A stretch of 64,000 nt of DNA. Source: Aliidiomarina celeris (GTDB lineage Bacteria; Pseudomonadota; Gammaproteobacteria; Enterobacterales; Alteromonadaceae). This document shows positions 8,113 through 17,244 of the stretch, piece by piece. The notes below the pieces were generated by a model. It did not search any database. It was not told the DNA's origin and was given only the letters and a program-made list of their open reading frames with translations. How positions within the stretch are numbered: position 1 is the first letter of the stretch; the number at the start of each line of letters is the position of its first letter. The translations under genes were made by a program, and so were the position numbers. The DNA is taken from the NCBI RefSeq assembly GCF_003316875.1, contig NZ_QMIL01000001.1, positions 744,001 to 808,000 on the forward strand. The letters are read 5' to 3'.

Positions 8113-9353
8113 GCTTGCTGCGGGGTTTGCTTCGCTGCAACTTTCCACGCTACAGAGGCCGCCGCACAATTATCCTCGACTTGTAAAGTAAACGACCAGT
8201 CATTGCGTTCGCACAGCCGCTGAACAATACCCAAGCCTAATCCATAGCCGCGGGAAGAGCTTGCCGAGGCGGCCTTAGACTCATTAATAATGACCAACTC
8301 ATGCGCCTTAATATGAATTGATATGGGCTCCTGCCCCGCCAGCTTATGTTCAAATGCATTGCGTATTAAATTATTCACCACAATAAAAAACGCTTCGTTA
8401 TGCCCTTGTACGCGCGGTGACGCCATCTCGTGAATGGCAACTTCAATAGGCTTGTCGTTTCTTAATTCGCGCTGTAACTCCAAGGCTCTTTGCACCAAAG
8501 GCTTCACCAAAAACGGTTGATGTTGCGACCAAGGTTCTTCTTCTCGGGCCAAGAATAGAAAAGTTTCAATGGTTGCTTTCATATCACGTGTGGCGCGCCG
8601 AACACGTTCTAGTATTTTTTCGTCGGCCGGCGACACGTTACTTTGCTCGAGTAATTCAAGCGCGCCGGTTATCACCGTAATTGGCGTGCGTAGTTCGTGG
8701 CTTGCAGAGCTGGTAAAGTAACGCTCGCGCTCAATAAAAGCGCTAATTCGTGCGAGTGTTTTCTCAATGGCTCCCGCCAATACTGCGACCTCGTCATTGC
8801 CAAATCGCTCAGGCGCTATGCGTTTATAGTCGTCGCCCGACAAGCGTTCCAAGTCAATTTCAGCCACTTGCTTCGCCAAGTGCGCAACCGGCGCAACTGC
8901 CCGACGCATAACGAGAATACCAAGCCCAAAGCCCAACACGCCAAGTGTGGTCACCACCCCTGTGATCACCAGCACCAACCACCAATCTTCTGAAGACGCG
9001 GCCTCAATACCGGCTACGTCGAAAACAACGAATCCCGGCGCTTGGACGTCGTCAACAGGAGCGAGCACTGCAACATGTAATTCTTCAGCTTCAAATTCAT
9101 AAATACCTTCAGCAGGATTACTCAACGCCCAAGCTCGAATGGAGTCCGGCAACTCAGCCGCTCCAGAATAGGCTCTAATCGTTTGCTGCAGTTGTGGATA
9201 GCTTTGAGCTGCATGCTGCAACTGCTGTGTTAACACCCTGTCTTCACTCAAGCGAACGGCACCAAGAAACGCAAAGCCCCACACGATACTCAACACCGCA
9301 ACACAAGCGGCAAACGCAATAGCAACCCGTGTGCGTAAACTGTGTCGGTACAT
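8109..9353 (-). CDS. Two-component sensor histidine kinase
   Basis: An inner-membrane sensor kinase of 414 residues. A first membrane segment (about 9-32) and a second (about 124-149) flank a ~90-residue periplasmic sensor domain. HAMP follows, then HisKA with S-A-S-H-E-L-R-T-P (His219) and a HATPase domain with N-box N-N-L-I-R-N-A-F-E-H and a G box G-Y-G-L-G-L-G-I-V. It starts 2 nt after the response-regulator stop, so the two are co-transcribed and presumably a cognate pair. The stimulus is unknown. The TonB-dependent receptor just upstream may be its target or input. Confidence 0.92.
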   Translation of the reverse strand: MYRHSLRTRVAIAFAACVAVLSIVWGFAFLGAVRLSEDRVLTQQLQHAAQSYPQLQQTIRAYSGAAELPDSIRAWALSNPAEGIYEFEAEELHVAVLAPVDDVQAPGFVVFDVAGIEAASSEDWWLVLVITGVVTTLGVLGFGLGILVMRRAVAPVAHLAKQVAEIDLERLSGDDYKRIAPERFGNDEVAVLAGAIEKTLARISAFIERERYFTSSASHELRTPITVITGALELLEQSNVSPADEKILERVRRATRDMKATIETFLFLAREEEPWSQHQPFLVKPLVQRALELQRELRNDKPIEVAIHEMASPRVQGHNEAFFIVVNNLIRNAFEHKLAGQEPISIHIKAHELVIINESKAASASSSRGYGLGLGIVQRLCERNDWSFTLQVEDNCAAASVAWKVAAKQTPQQA

Positions 9354-9355
9354 TT

Positions 9356-10057
9356 CTACTGTTCCTCGGAAATTCGATAACCGATACGATGAACGGTATG
9401 GATTAATGGCACCGCAAAGGGTTTGTCGACTGCTTGTCGCAGTTTGTACATGTGCGAGCGCAGCGCGTCACCGTCGGGCCGTTCGTCGGCCCACAACAAA
9501 GTTTCCAATGTTTCACGCAACACCACCGACGGCGACGATTCCATTAACCGTTGTAATATTTTTAAACTGGTGGGGTTAAGTTCAATACGCTGCCTCGCTC
9601 GCTGCACTTGTAGTGTTTGTAGATTAAGCGAAAGGTCACCAATGCTGAGCACTTGCGCCTCTTTACCATGACCGCGTTTATGCAAAGCTTGCAATCGCGC
9701 ATGTAACTCCTGCAAAGCGAAAGGCTTCACCAAATAGTCATCAGCACCTGCCTCGAAGCCCTTGAGCTTGTCGGCAAGTGTGTCTCTCGCCGTTAACATT
9801 AATACCGGCGTGTCGATGTGAACTTCGGTTCTCAGCTTGTTACAGAAATTCAAGCCATCCATGCCAGGTAGCATGAGATCAAGAATAATCACGTCGAAGG
9901 GTTGCGTGAGCGCTAAATGCATAGCACTAATGCCGTCGTAGGCAAAATCGAGCAAATAGCCCTGCTTTTCTAGGTATGCAGCAATGTTCTCGCAAATATC
10001 GCGGTTGTCTTCTACAACTAAAGCTCGAATGGGCGCCTGCCCATGCTTGCATACCAT
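9356..10057 (-). CDS. OmpR/PhoB-family response regulator
   Basis: A DNA-binding response regulator of 233 residues. The receiver domain has the acidic pair in V-V-E-D-N, phospho-acceptor Asp60 in I-I-L-D-L-M-L-P-G-M-D-G, and K-P-F of the fifth strand. A winged-helix C-terminal domain ends V-H-R-I-G-Y-R-I. I start at 10057 rather than 14 codons earlier because AGGGAG sits just upstream and this start lies 13 nt after the receptor stop, whereas the longer frame would run into that gene. It is followed 2 nt later by the kinase gene. It probably regulates genes in or near this unit, which is inference. Confidence 0.92.
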   Translation of the reverse strand: MVCKHGQAPIRALVVEDNRDICENIAAYLEKQGYLLDFAYDGISAMHLALTQPFDVIILDLMLPGMDGLNFCNKLRTEVHIDTPVLMLTARDTLADKLKGFEAGADDYLVKPFALQELHARLQALHKRGHGKEAQVLSIGDLSLNLQTLQVQRARQRIELNPTSLKILQRLMESSPSVVLRETLETLLWADERPDGDALRSHMYKLRQAVDKPFAVPLIHTVHRIGYRISEEQ

Positions 10058-10070
10058 TAGCGCTTCTCCC

Positions 10071-12488
10071 TTACCATGCATAATCCAAGCGCAAACCAAT
10101 TAAAGGTTCGGCTTCGCTGCCATCTTTTACGTCGAATCCTCGGCGGTAGTCGAACTCAACATCGTCACCCGACGCTGCAGCGGTCACATTAATTACGTCA
10201 AGAAACGCAGTGACGTCGAAAGGACCGAACGCGCGACGGTAATCGACACGAACATTTAACGATCCCGAGCCACTTTTACGCCCCACGTTACGCGCAATAA
10301 TCTCTTTCGAGTAACGCAACGGCTGGCCAGGGCCTAACACATCTTCGTGCACAATATAGGCGTCGTCTGGAGTGCCAGAAAGGTATTTGTAACGACCCGC
10401 AACTTTCCAATGGTTGTTGATCTCCCATGTGATACCCAAGGTGGCAACGTGCTCACGGTTAAAGTCGGCAGGAAGTTCTCCACGACCATCTTTTTGATCA
10501 ACAACCGCGTCATTATAGGAATAAGTAGCAGTGGCATAAAGCCCTTCACGCAGCATGCCATTTAACACAAAATCGACACCTGCTGAGCTCCCCTCTCCGC
10601 GGTTTGCAAAGGTGCCGCTGGTGCGATCCAAATCCACCACTAAATTGTCTAAGCGTTGATAATAAGCTTCTGTTAAAAGCGACCAACTCGGCGAGAAGAA
10701 ATACTTAAAGCCAACACTGCTGTGGGTAATTTCCTCATTCTCCAGTGTATTGGCTTCGTTTGCCGCCAACTCTAAATAACGCGGTGACTGGTGAAACAAA
10801 CCCACCGACGCAAAGTAACGAAGGTTATTCCGAGCCTGCCAGTTTACGCTAAAACGAGGTGAAACAAGGCTTTCATCGGCAAAGCCGTCACGCTCAAAAC
10901 GTAAACCTGAACGTAAACTCCAGTCGTTAAACTGAAACAACTGGTCTACATAGCCCGCATAGCTGGTTTCTTTTCGGTTCAACGACGCATTCAAACTTTC
11001 TGGCGTTAACACTATATAGCGCTGCTCTGGGTCCGGTCTAAAGTCGTTACTGTCGTAAACAAAACGATTCCAGTCGTCGGCCAGTACCGTGAAGTAGTCC
11101 AATTCAAGTTGCGTTACCCGCACACCGGCACTCAATAAACCCCAGCTATTCATTACCTCAAAGTCACTGCGCCAACCTATTTCGGTTTCAGCTTCACCCA
11201 CCGTAATAATATCTTCGCGAACAGGAAAGCTCGATGCAGGTGACCCCGGTGGTACAAGATCCGGATAGGCTTCGCCTTCAGAGCTCACCTTGTCGCTGTT
11301 ACGATAATAGACTCGGTTGGTCCACACGGCCGTTTCGCCAATTAACGAGCGTAAGGTTAAACCATACAGATCACTATCTTGTTCAGATTTTTGTAAAGCC
11401 ACATCTTCAAAATTCGGCGACTCAAACACATGGGCAACATCACGAACATAGTCTTCGTGGGTGTCCATTAACAACACTTCAAGGGTATTTGTTGAATTTA
11501 GCGGGATCACCGACTTCACAATAATGTCGCGCAAAACTGGTTCACCAATGTCCAGCTCTTCAATGGTTTCAAAGAGCGCGCCAAAATCTAAACGGCGCGC
11601 CGACACCAACACAGTTGCATCTTCGCCAATGCCTAGCGGGCCGTCGTAGCCCACCTCGAAACCGGCTAAATCATAGCGAAAGCTGGCCGAAGGGCTCGGG
11701 TTACCGCCGGCTACGTCGAGCTTTAATAAAGAGGCAGCACGTCCACCATAGGCAGCTTCCCATCCTCCCGGTGAAAATTCAGCGCCCGCAATGACATTGG
11801 GCGCAAAAATCGAAAATCGACCACCACCCCCTACATCTTCGTCCTCGCCTAAGGTTGCGTCGAAATGCACGGCCTTATCGAACGGAAAGTCGTCTACTAA
11901 AATAAGGTTGTCGCGAGGTCCACGCCCCCGAACACTGAAGCTGGCAAATTCACTCGCAGACGCTAAACCGAGCAACCCGTCGAGAGACAAGAGCGGATCA
12001 GCGCCCCCGCCGACGGCACTGCGCAATCCTTCTCGGTCAATATAGGTGCTTGAGGTTGAGGAGAAAGCGTCCGACTGGCGCGAGCGCACTTCGATCACTT
12101 CTACAGCCTGTTCTCGCAATTGAAATTCCAACTGAATATTTTTCCGCGTGACCACCCGAATACTCGACTCCACCAAGGTGGTGTATCCGCTTTTCGCCAT
12201 CGTAATGGCGTACAGCCCCGGATTAAGCGCAGTAAAGGTTACTCGCCCTTGCGCGTTGGTTTGTAGCGTTTGAGAATTGCTGGTGGCCCGTTCTACCACA
12301 GTTATGGCGACATCCGCCACAGCCCGGTCGGTGTACTGGTTCTTCACCACAAGGGTGAGTTCGCCCGGCTCCTCTGCGGCATGAGTAAGTAACGGAAAAC
12401 TCAGACAGAACATCCACAACATCACCCCCAATACCACCTTTAAGGGAGTAGCGCCATTCTTACAAATACGGATTCTATAACTCATCAT
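10071..12488 (-). CDS. TonB-dependent outer-membrane receptor with carboxypeptidase-regulatory-like N-terminus
   Basis: An 805-residue outer-membrane receptor. A signal peptide (cleavage near T-H-A-A, about residue 38) is followed by a ~90-residue carboxypeptidase-regulatory-like fold (L-T-L-V-V-K-N through V-I-E-V-R-S). A plug domain with S-V-R-G-R-G-P-R-D-N-L-I-L-V-D-D and a beta-barrel ending in an aromatic residue (L-R-L-D-Y-A-W) follow. The substrate is not evident; such receptors take up siderophores, peptides, glycans or other large ligands. No partner periplasmic binding protein or enzyme lies nearby. The response regulator begins 13 nt downstream, an arrangement that suggests ligand-linked signalling. 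Confidence 0.88.
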   Translation of the reverse strand: MMSYRIRICKNGATPLKVVLGVMLWMFCLSFPLLTHAAEEPGELTLVVKNQYTDRAVADVAITVVERATSNSQTLQTNAQGRVTFTALNPGLYAITMAKSGYTTLVESSIRVVTRKNIQLEFQLREQAVEVIEVRSRQSDAFSSTSSTYIDREGLRSAVGGGADPLLSLDGLLGLASASEFASFSVRGRGPRDNLILVDDFPFDKAVHFDATLGEDEDVGGGGRFSIFAPNVIAGAEFSPGGWEAAYGGRAASLLKLDVAGGNPSPSASFRYDLAGFEVGYDGPLGIGEDATVLVSARRLDFGALFETIEELDIGEPVLRDIIVKSVIPLNSTNTLEVLLMDTHEDYVRDVAHVFESPNFEDVALQKSEQDSDLYGLTLRSLIGETAVWTNRVYYRNSDKVSSEGEAYPDLVPPGSPASSFPVREDIITVGEAETEIGWRSDFEVMNSWGLLSAGVRVTQLELDYFTVLADDWNRFVYDSNDFRPDPEQRYIVLTPESLNASLNRKETSYAGYVDQLFQFNDWSLRSGLRFERDGFADESLVSPRFSVNWQARNNLRYFASVGLFHQSPRYLELAANEANTLENEEITHSSVGFKYFFSPSWSLLTEAYYQRLDNLVVDLDRTSGTFANRGEGSSAGVDFVLNGMLREGLYATATYSYNDAVVDQKDGRGELPADFNREHVATLGITWEINNHWKVAGRYKYLSGTPDDAYIVHEDVLGPGQPLRYSKEIIARNVGRKSGSGSLNVRVDYRRAFGPFDVTAFLDVINVTAAASGDDVEFDYRRGFDVKDGSEAEPLIGLRLDYAW

Positions 12489-12595
12489 TCATTCCTTACG
12501 CCCACTATTTTTATCATGGCCGTAAGCGTAGCAAATAGAATGTCGCTAAAACGTCGCCAAAACGTGAATATATCGTTCAACTGTATTCAAAGATT

Positions 12596-12639
12596 AAAAA
12601 AGAAAACCCCCGACACTGGAGGCCAGTACCGAGGGTTTT
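12596..12639 (-). terminator. Rho-independent terminator after motY
   Basis: Read on the minus strand, AAAACCCTCG (12639-12630) pairs across a short loop with the arm reaching 12603 (CGGGGGTTTT), followed by CTTTTTT. It lies 20 nt past the motY stop codon. Confidence 0.85.
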
Positions 12640-12659
12640 GATTAAAAGTGCTCACGCAA

Positions 12660-13571
12660 TTAACGGCTACCGAGCAGCTCTTGATTAAAAGGCCGGCTTA
12701 TTTGTACTACAGCTCTACGGTTTTGCGCCCGCTCCAGTTCAGTATCGTTCGCTGCTGCATGACGCATTTCGCCATAACCGCGTACTGAAATTTGTTGGTC
12801 GGAGAGCCCCTGTTCAATCAAGAACGACTTCACCATCTCGGCGCGCGCTTCAGACAGCGCTTGATTTTCGTCGCGCGTACCGTAAGCGTCTGAGTAGCCC
12901 ACAACCAACACCAATTCGATGTCTTGATCATGGCGTAGGTATTCACCCACCCGCATAAGTTTTCGTTTTGACGCATTGGTAAGCTCAGCTTCCTGCGGCT
13001 GATAGTTCAGCACCGTAAAAGCAATGTCGTCGAAACCAAAAGGAAGCAGGTTCGACACACACTCCTGAAAATCTTCGTAACGCTCGGGAAAGTTGATCGC
13101 AGACACTTTCACCTGCACGCGATCGTTTGCATTATGCCAGTCTTGATAGGTAATAGTGGGCACCATGCCTTTCTCAAGTTCAGTGAGCAAAACCCAAGAC
13201 ATTTGTTTGTTGATGTCGCTGTCGTATTGTTTATAAAGCGCCAGCTCGCCAAGATGGCGCGGGGCAATACCCGGCCGCCAATCTGGCGCTGTACTATAAA
13301 TTTGCGCTTGATCGTAGGTGTCGGGCTGACGCCGCATGTCTAACACCATACGCATATTCATTTCACGGCTTGCTTCGCTAAGAAAACGAACTTCACCATA
13401 ACGGGGAATGTCATGCGTTAATGTGCACTGAAGCGGTGAGTACTCGCTGACTCGCCATTCAGAGCGTTCTAGATGCGCACCATAACTGCGCAACGCTGCA
13501 TTGGCGGTAAACTGGCTTGCGAGTAATCCTAAACTCAAGGTGTACGCCAACCAAGGAATGGGTTTCCACAT
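12660..13571 (-). CDS. motY: Sodium-type flagellar protein MotY (OmpA-like)
   Basis: MotY forms the T ring below the flagellar P ring and helps hold sodium-driven PomA/PomB stators in polar-flagellum bacteria. The 303-residue protein has a signal peptide (A-N-A near residue 26), an N-terminal MotY domain with C-T-L-T-H-D-I-P-R-Y-G, and a C-terminal OmpA peptidoglycan-binding domain with G-Y-S-D-A-Y-G-T and S-E-A-R-A-E. The divergent neighbour is rnt, as in Vibrio, which supports MotY over a generic OmpA protein. No other motility gene except a chemotaxis receptor is in the window. Confidence 0.88.
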   Translation of the reverse strand: MWKPIPWLAYTLSLGLLASQFTANAALRSYGAHLERSEWRVSEYSPLQCTLTHDIPRYGEVRFLSEASREMNMRMVLDMRRQPDTYDQAQIYSTAPDWRPGIAPRHLGELALYKQYDSDINKQMSWVLLTELEKGMVPTITYQDWHNANDRVQVKVSAINFPERYEDFQECVSNLLPFGFDDIAFTVLNYQPQEAELTNASKRKLMRVGEYLRHDQDIELVLVVGYSDAYGTRDENQALSEARAEMVKSFLIEQGLSDQQISVRGYGEMRHAAANDTELERAQNRRAVVQISRPFNQELLGSR

Positions 13572-13694
13572 AAGTTTAATGGCCTCGCTCTATTAAAATG
13601 AACTCATGCTAAACATATCGGCAAATTACCGCTAGGCTTTAGCATTCAGTTTCGCTTTCTGGCATACTTCTCGCCTGAATTATAAGGAGTTTGC

Positions 13695-14318
13695 ATGAGC
13701 GCTGCAGAGCATTTAATGAAGTCTCGATTTCGCGGCTATTTACCCGTGGTTATCGACGTAGAAACCGGTGGCTTTAACCCCAAAACAGACGCTTTATTGG
13801 AAATCGCAGCCGTGCTTCTCGACTTTGACGACAACGGCGAATTAATCCCTATTGCCACGCATCACGCTCACGTTGAGCCTTTTGCCGGCGCCAATATCGA
13901 GCAGGCCGCCCTCGACTTTAACGGCATTAAACCCGATCATCCGCTTCGTGGCGCTGTGCCAGAAGGCGAAGCATTGCGTGATATTTTTCGTGCGGTTCGT
14001 AAAGCGCAAAAAGACGCGGGTTGCCAACGCTCGGTTTTGGTTGGCCACAATGCAACCTTCGACCACAACTTTATGATGGCGGCAGCAGAGCGTGCCGGGC
14101 TGAAACGGAATCCCTTTCACCCCTTTGTAACCTTCGACACTACCTCGTTGTCGGCTGTAGCTTTAGGGCAAACCGTATTGATTAAAGCGTGCCAAGCCGC
14201 GGGTATTCCCTTCGACCAAAATGAAGCGCATTCGGCCGTATACGACACCGAACGAACAGCAGAGCTATTCTGTTGGATCGTCAACCAATGGCAGCACCTA
14301 GGCGGCTGGCCCCGTTAA
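13695..14318 (+). CDS. rnt: Ribonuclease T
   Basis: A 3'-5' exoribonuclease of the DEDD family that trims tRNA and other stable RNA 3' ends and contributes to tRNA end turnover. The Exo I motif V-V-I-D-V-E-T-G-G gives Asp21 and Glu23. Exo II/III features are [10 protein letters not shown] and [10 protein letters not shown]. The start has a strong AAGGAG 5 nt upstream. At 207 residues it matches the usual size. It diverges from motY across 123 bp. Confidence 0.95.
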   Translation: MSAAEHLMKSRFRGYLPVVIDVETGGFNPKTDALLEIAAVLLDFDDNGELIPIATHHAHVEPFAGANIEQAALDFNGIKPDHPLRGAVPEGEALRDIFRAVRKAQKDAGCQRSVLVGHNATFDHNFMMAAAERAGLKRNPFHPFVTFDTTSLSAVALGQTVLIKACQAAGIPFDQNEAHSAVYDTERTAELFCWIVNQWQHLGGWPR

Positions 14319-14346
14319 ACGCAGTCCCCGTTAAAAGGAGCCGCGT

Positions 14347-14381
14347 AAAAAAAGGGTCAGAGTAAAACGTTACTCTGACCC
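14347..14381 (-). terminator. GGGTCAGAGTAA hairpin acting as terminator of the peroxiredoxin gene
   Basis: A perfect 12 bp inverted repeat (GGGTCAGAGTAA 14354-14365, TTACTCTGACCC 14370-14381) with a 4 nt loop. On the minus strand it is followed by seven T residues (14353-14347), so it should terminate the leftward peroxiredoxin gene ending at 14415. The stem is one member of the GGGGTCAGA repeat family also present at 42449-42610. Confidence 0.75.
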
Positions 14382-14414
14382 CAATTCCGTTTTATCGCAT
14401 TTACCAATTACAGG

Positions 14415-15020
14415 TTACAGGTTAGCAACGTTCTTCTTCAAGTACGCGGCTACGCCTTCTGCGTCTGCTTTCATGCCTTCTTGGCCTGCGCTCCAACCGG
14501 CAGGGCACACTTCGCCGTGCTCGTCGTGGAAGTTTAAGGCGTCAACCATACGCAGCATTTCGTCAATGTTACGACCCAGTGGCAAATCGTTCACCACTTG
14601 GTGGCGCACCACGCCTTCTTCGTCAATTAAGAACGACGCGCGGAATGCTACACCCGCTTCTGGATGCTCTACGTCGTATGCTTTACAGATTTCATGCTTC
14701 ACGTCGGCAACCAGTGGGTATTTCACTTGGCCAATACCACCGTTGTCTACTTCAGTGTTACGCCATGCTGTGTGGCTGAACTGAGAGTCGATTGAGCAAC
14801 CAATAACGGTTACGCCGCGTTTTTCAAACTCAGCTAAACGCTTGTCGAATGCGATCAGTTCTGAAGGGCATACGAAAGTGAAATCGAGCGGGTAGAAAAA
14901 CAATACCGTTTTTTTTCCTTTTATCTGCTCGCTAAAGGTGAAATTCTCTACAATCTCACCTGTCCCCATAACAGCAGCAGCGGTAAAATCAGGGGCCTGA
15001 CGGCCAACTAATACAGCCAT
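14415..15020 (-). CDS. Typical 2-Cys peroxiredoxin (AhpC/Prx1 type)
   Basis: A thiol peroxidase that reduces hydrogen peroxide and organic or peroxynitrite peroxides in the cytoplasm. Peroxidatic Cys51 lies in D-F-T-F-V-C-P-S-E and resolving Cys172 in E-V-C-P-A-G-W. The G-G-I-G motif (residues 94-97) is present, but the C-terminal Y-F motif of easily over-oxidised peroxiredoxins is not seen, suggesting a robust enzyme. It has 201 residues. No ahpF is adjacent, so the reductant is unclear. Upstream there is an unusual block of direct repeats and a palindrome (15033-15112) that may regulate it. Confidence 0.93.
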   Translation of the reverse strand: MAVLVGRQAPDFTAAAVMGTGEIVENFTFSEQIKGKKTVLFFYPLDFTFVCPSELIAFDKRLAEFEKRGVTVIGCSIDSQFSHTAWRNTEVDNGGIGQVKYPLVADVKHEICKAYDVEHPEAGVAFRASFLIDEEGVVRHQVVNDLPLGRNIDEMLRMVDALNFHDEHGEVCPAGWSAGQEGMKADAEGVAAYLKKNVANL

Positions 15021-15032
15021 GATTAATCTCCA

Positions 15033-15112
15033 TGTTTAGTTGATAAATGTTTAGTTGATAAAAGCTTTGTTAATCAAAGCTCCGTTGATAAAAGCTCAAT
15101 GTTCGCTAGCGA
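15033..15112. repeat. Tandem and inverted short repeats upstream of the peroxiredoxin gene
   Basis: An exact 15 bp tandem duplication (TGTTTAGTTGATAAA at 15033-15047 and 15048-15062) is followed by a perfect 7 bp hairpin AGCTTTG-ttaat-CAAAGCT (15063-15081). A 13 bp direct repeat GTTGATAAAAGCT occurs at 15054-15066 and 15084-15096. A 10 bp palindrome TCGCTAGCGA is at 15103-15112. The block lies just upstream of the peroxiredoxin start (15020), so it may form part of its promoter or leader. Confidence 0.7.
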
Positions 15113-15116
15113 GCTA

Positions 15117-15143
15117 TAAAAAAGCCCGTAATAAATACGGGCT
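15117..15143 (-). terminator. Rho-independent terminator after grxD
   Basis: AGCCCGTA (15123-15130) and TACGGGCT (15136-15143) form a perfect 8 bp stem with a 5 nt loop. The minus strand runs into T residues at 15123-15117. It ends the leftward grxD transcript. Confidence 0.88.
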
Positions 15144-15168
15144 GAAATTGAAATTTTTCAATTTTGCC

Positions 15169-15531
15169 CTAGTCGGTGCCTTCTTGCTCTGGCACTGCCT
15201 CGGCGATGAGCGTTTGTAATTCGCCCTGCTGGAACATTTCCAGAATAATATCGCAGCCACCAATCAATTCACCTTTCACCCACAACTGTGGGAATGTTGG
15301 CCAATTGGCAATTTTCGGCAGCTCTGCGCGAATCTCGGGATTTTGCAAAATGTCCACATACGCAAACGGCTTACCACAGCTCATTAGCGCTTGCGACGCT
15401 TGTGACGAAAATCCGCAGCTTGGCAGCTTCGGTGAGCCCTTCATATAGAGCAACACCGGATGCTCCGCAATTTGCTCACGAATACGTTGATGAACCTCTT
15501 CTACAGAATGACCCAAACCTTCGTTTTGCAT
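15169..15531 (-). CDS. grxD: Monothiol glutaredoxin (Grx4/GrxD)
   Basis: A monothiol glutaredoxin that binds a glutathione-ligated 2Fe-2S cluster and takes part in iron-sulfur trafficking. The signature C-G-F-S has Cys39, flanked by Y-M-K-G-S-P-K-L-P-S. Glutathione-binding elements are W-P-T-F-P-Q-L-W and G-G-C-D-I. The start at 15531 (M-Q-N-E-G-L) is preferred over a GTG five codons earlier because GGAG lies 9 nt upstream. It has 120 residues, close to E. coli GrxD (115). It is divergent from sodB, making an iron and oxidative-stress pair. Confidence 0.95.
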   Translation of the reverse strand: MQNEGLGHSVEEVHQRIREQIAEHPVLLYMKGSPKLPSCGFSSQASQALMSCGKPFAYVDILQNPEIRAELPKIANWPTFPQLWVKGELIGGCDIILEMFQQGELQTLIAEAVPEQEGTD

Positions 15532-15735
15532 CTCGAAAAACTCCACATCGGAAAAAGTGGCGACAGTATACCATATTTAATTGCGTGTCGCGCCCTTGAA
15601 AACTGATTCAGTCATCCCTACGTAGTGGTATTGAACATTGAAAAGAATACCCATTGTTAAACTAGAGCAGCGCCCCTTGGGTGCGCTATACTAGTTGGGT
15701 CTTTTTTCTAAAACAGCAATCAACGGAGAGCTAAC

Positions 15736-16317
15736 ATGGCATTTGAATTACCTGCTTTGCCTTACGAGAAGAACGCTTTAGAACCACATATTTCTGCCGA
15801 AACTTTAGAGTTTCACTACGGCAAACATCACCAAACCTATGTCGACAAATTAAACGGTTTAGTAGAAGGCTCTGATCTTGCGGGTAAGTCTCTAGAAGAG
15901 ATTATTCGTAGCTCAGACGGCGGCGTATTTAACAACGCAGCACAAGTATGGAACCACACGTTTTACTGGCATTGCCTAAGCCCAAATGGTGGCGGTGAAG
16001 CTACGGGTGCACTCGCCGACGCCATTAACGCCAAATGGGGTTCGTTCGAGAAGTTCAAAGAAGCCTTTACCAACAGCGCTGTGAACAACTTCGGCTCGGC
16101 TTGGACTTGGCTTGTAAAAACTGCAGACGGCGGCGTTGACATTGTGAATACCAGCAATGCACAAACCCCGCTTACACACGAAGGTGTTACCCCACTGCTC
16201 ACAGTAGACGTGTGGGAACATGCTTATTACATCGACTACCGCAATGCGCGTCCTAAGTATATGGAAGCGTTCTGGGCATTGGTGAACTGGGAATTTGCAG
16301 CGAAGAATTTCGGTTAA
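15736..16317 (+). CDS. sodB: Superoxide dismutase [Fe]
   Basis: A cytoplasmic iron superoxide dismutase converting superoxide to hydrogen peroxide and oxygen. Metal ligands are visible in [16 protein letters not shown] and [10 protein letters not shown]. The residues [13 protein letters not shown] are typical of the iron form. At 193 residues the length is standard. Upstream, TATACT at 15687-15692 could be a -10 box, though no good -35 box faces it. A bidirectional terminator follows at 16337-16362. Fur or small-RNA control is known in relatives but not read here. Confidence 0.96.
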   Translation: MAFELPALPYEKNALEPHISAETLEFHYGKHHQTYVDKLNGLVEGSDLAGKSLEEIIRSSDGGVFNNAAQVWNHTFYWHCLSPNGGGEATGALADAINAKWGSFEKFKEAFTNSAVNNFGSAWTWLVKTADGGVDIVNTSNAQTPLTHEGVTPLLTVDVWEHAYYIDYRNARPKYMEAFWALVNWEFAAKNFG

Positions 16318-16336
16318 TCTAACCGCTTTGCTAACA

Positions 16337-16362
16337 AAAAGGCCTTCGAACGAAGGCCTTTT
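16337..16362. terminator. Bidirectional terminator between sodB and fadR
   Basis: AAAAGGCCTTC (16337-16347), a 4 nt loop and GAAGGCCTTTT (16352-16362) form a symmetric hairpin with A/T tails on both sides. It can serve both sodB (+) and fadR (-), whose ends converge here. Confidence 0.88.
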
Positions 16363-16375
16363 CTATGTCTGCTCT

Positions 16376-17086
16376 CTATTCAACTAAATTTTCCGGAATA
16401 GAGTCGCGCAGCACTTTCCAAATTTCTGCGGAGTCATAACCATATTGACGCACCGCATTCATCGCTTCGTTATGCTGACCGGCTTCGGCTAATTGCGCCA
16501 ACTTGGCGTAATATTGACGCGCGAGCTCACGTGCTTCGGGCTTGGAAAAATAGAACTGACCAATACGTGCATAAAGGCCCTTAAAGCCGTTTAATACCAG
16601 CACATAAATAGGGTTTTCCGACGCCAGTGCCAATTCGTGGTTGAGCGCGTAATCGTATTCGGCGAAAGCGCGACCCGAGTCTTCCAACGCCGCTGCGTCG
16701 GCCAACACCGACTTCACTCGTTCCGGGTTGTGGCGTAGCGCCGCACGAATGTATATCGCGCTAATGTTGGTACGGGCAGAAAGCAAGTCATCAATTAAGT
16801 CGGGCATGCCCTCTTCGTCGAGGCGCGCCAAGGTTTCTAGAATGTTGAGTCCAGACGTTTCCCAGAAGTTATTCACTTTGGTGGGCTTGCCATGTTGAAT
16901 AGTCAACCAGCCGTCACGGGCGAGCCGCTGCAACACTTCACGCAAGGTGGTGCGCGTTACCCCGATTAACTCCGACAATTCGCGCTCTGCAGGTAAAATA
17001 GAGCCGGGCGCGAAATCCCCCTTCCAAATCGATTTAACGATAAATTCTTCAGCAAATCCCGCAGGACTCTTTGCTTTTATAATCAT
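16376..17086 (-). CDS. fadR: Fatty-acid metabolism regulator FadR
   Basis: A GntR-family regulator that binds DNA until released by long-chain acyl-CoA. In E. coli it represses beta-oxidation genes and activates unsaturated fatty-acid synthesis. The N-terminal winged helix carries [20 protein letters not shown] and the near-invariant [14 protein letters not shown]. The acyl-CoA-binding C-terminal domain follows. I use the ATG at 17086 (M-I-I-K-A) rather than a TTG three codons earlier, giving 236 residues. Candidate FadR operators lie just upstream of the gene, upstream of fadD and upstream of the enoyl-CoA hydratase gene. Confidence 0.96.
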   Translation of the reverse strand: MIIKAKSPAGFAEEFIVKSIWKGDFAPGSILPAERELSELIGVTRTTLREVLQRLARDGWLTIQHGKPTKVNNFWETSGLNILETLARLDEEGMPDLIDDLLSARTNISAIYIRAALRHNPERVKSVLADAAALEDSGRAFAEYDYALNHELALASENPIYVLVLNGFKGLYARIGQFYFSKPEARELARQYYAKLAQLAEAGQHNEAMNAVRQYGYDSAEIWKVLRDSIPENLVE

Positions 17087-17144
17087 GTGAGTCAAATTTT
17101 GTTCCCATCACTCGAGCATTGCGTTGTAGATTGTAACCTGTGCG

Positions 17145-17161
17145 TAATGGTCGGACAAGCT
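17145..17161 (+). promoter_or_regulatory. Candidate FadR operator upstream of fadR
   Basis: TAATGGTCGGACAAGCT keeps the TGGTCGGAC core of the FadR operator (consensus near AACTGGTCGGACCTGTT, about 12 of 17 matching). It lies in the 158 bp between divergent fadR and dsbB, consistent with autoregulation. Confidence 0.5.
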
Positions 17162-17244
17162 CGAATACTACCCTACCCTAGGCTCGCTGTTACCGATCAA
17201 CTGTGGTAATTTAGCCGCACGTTCTTTCTTATTCGTTACTACTT

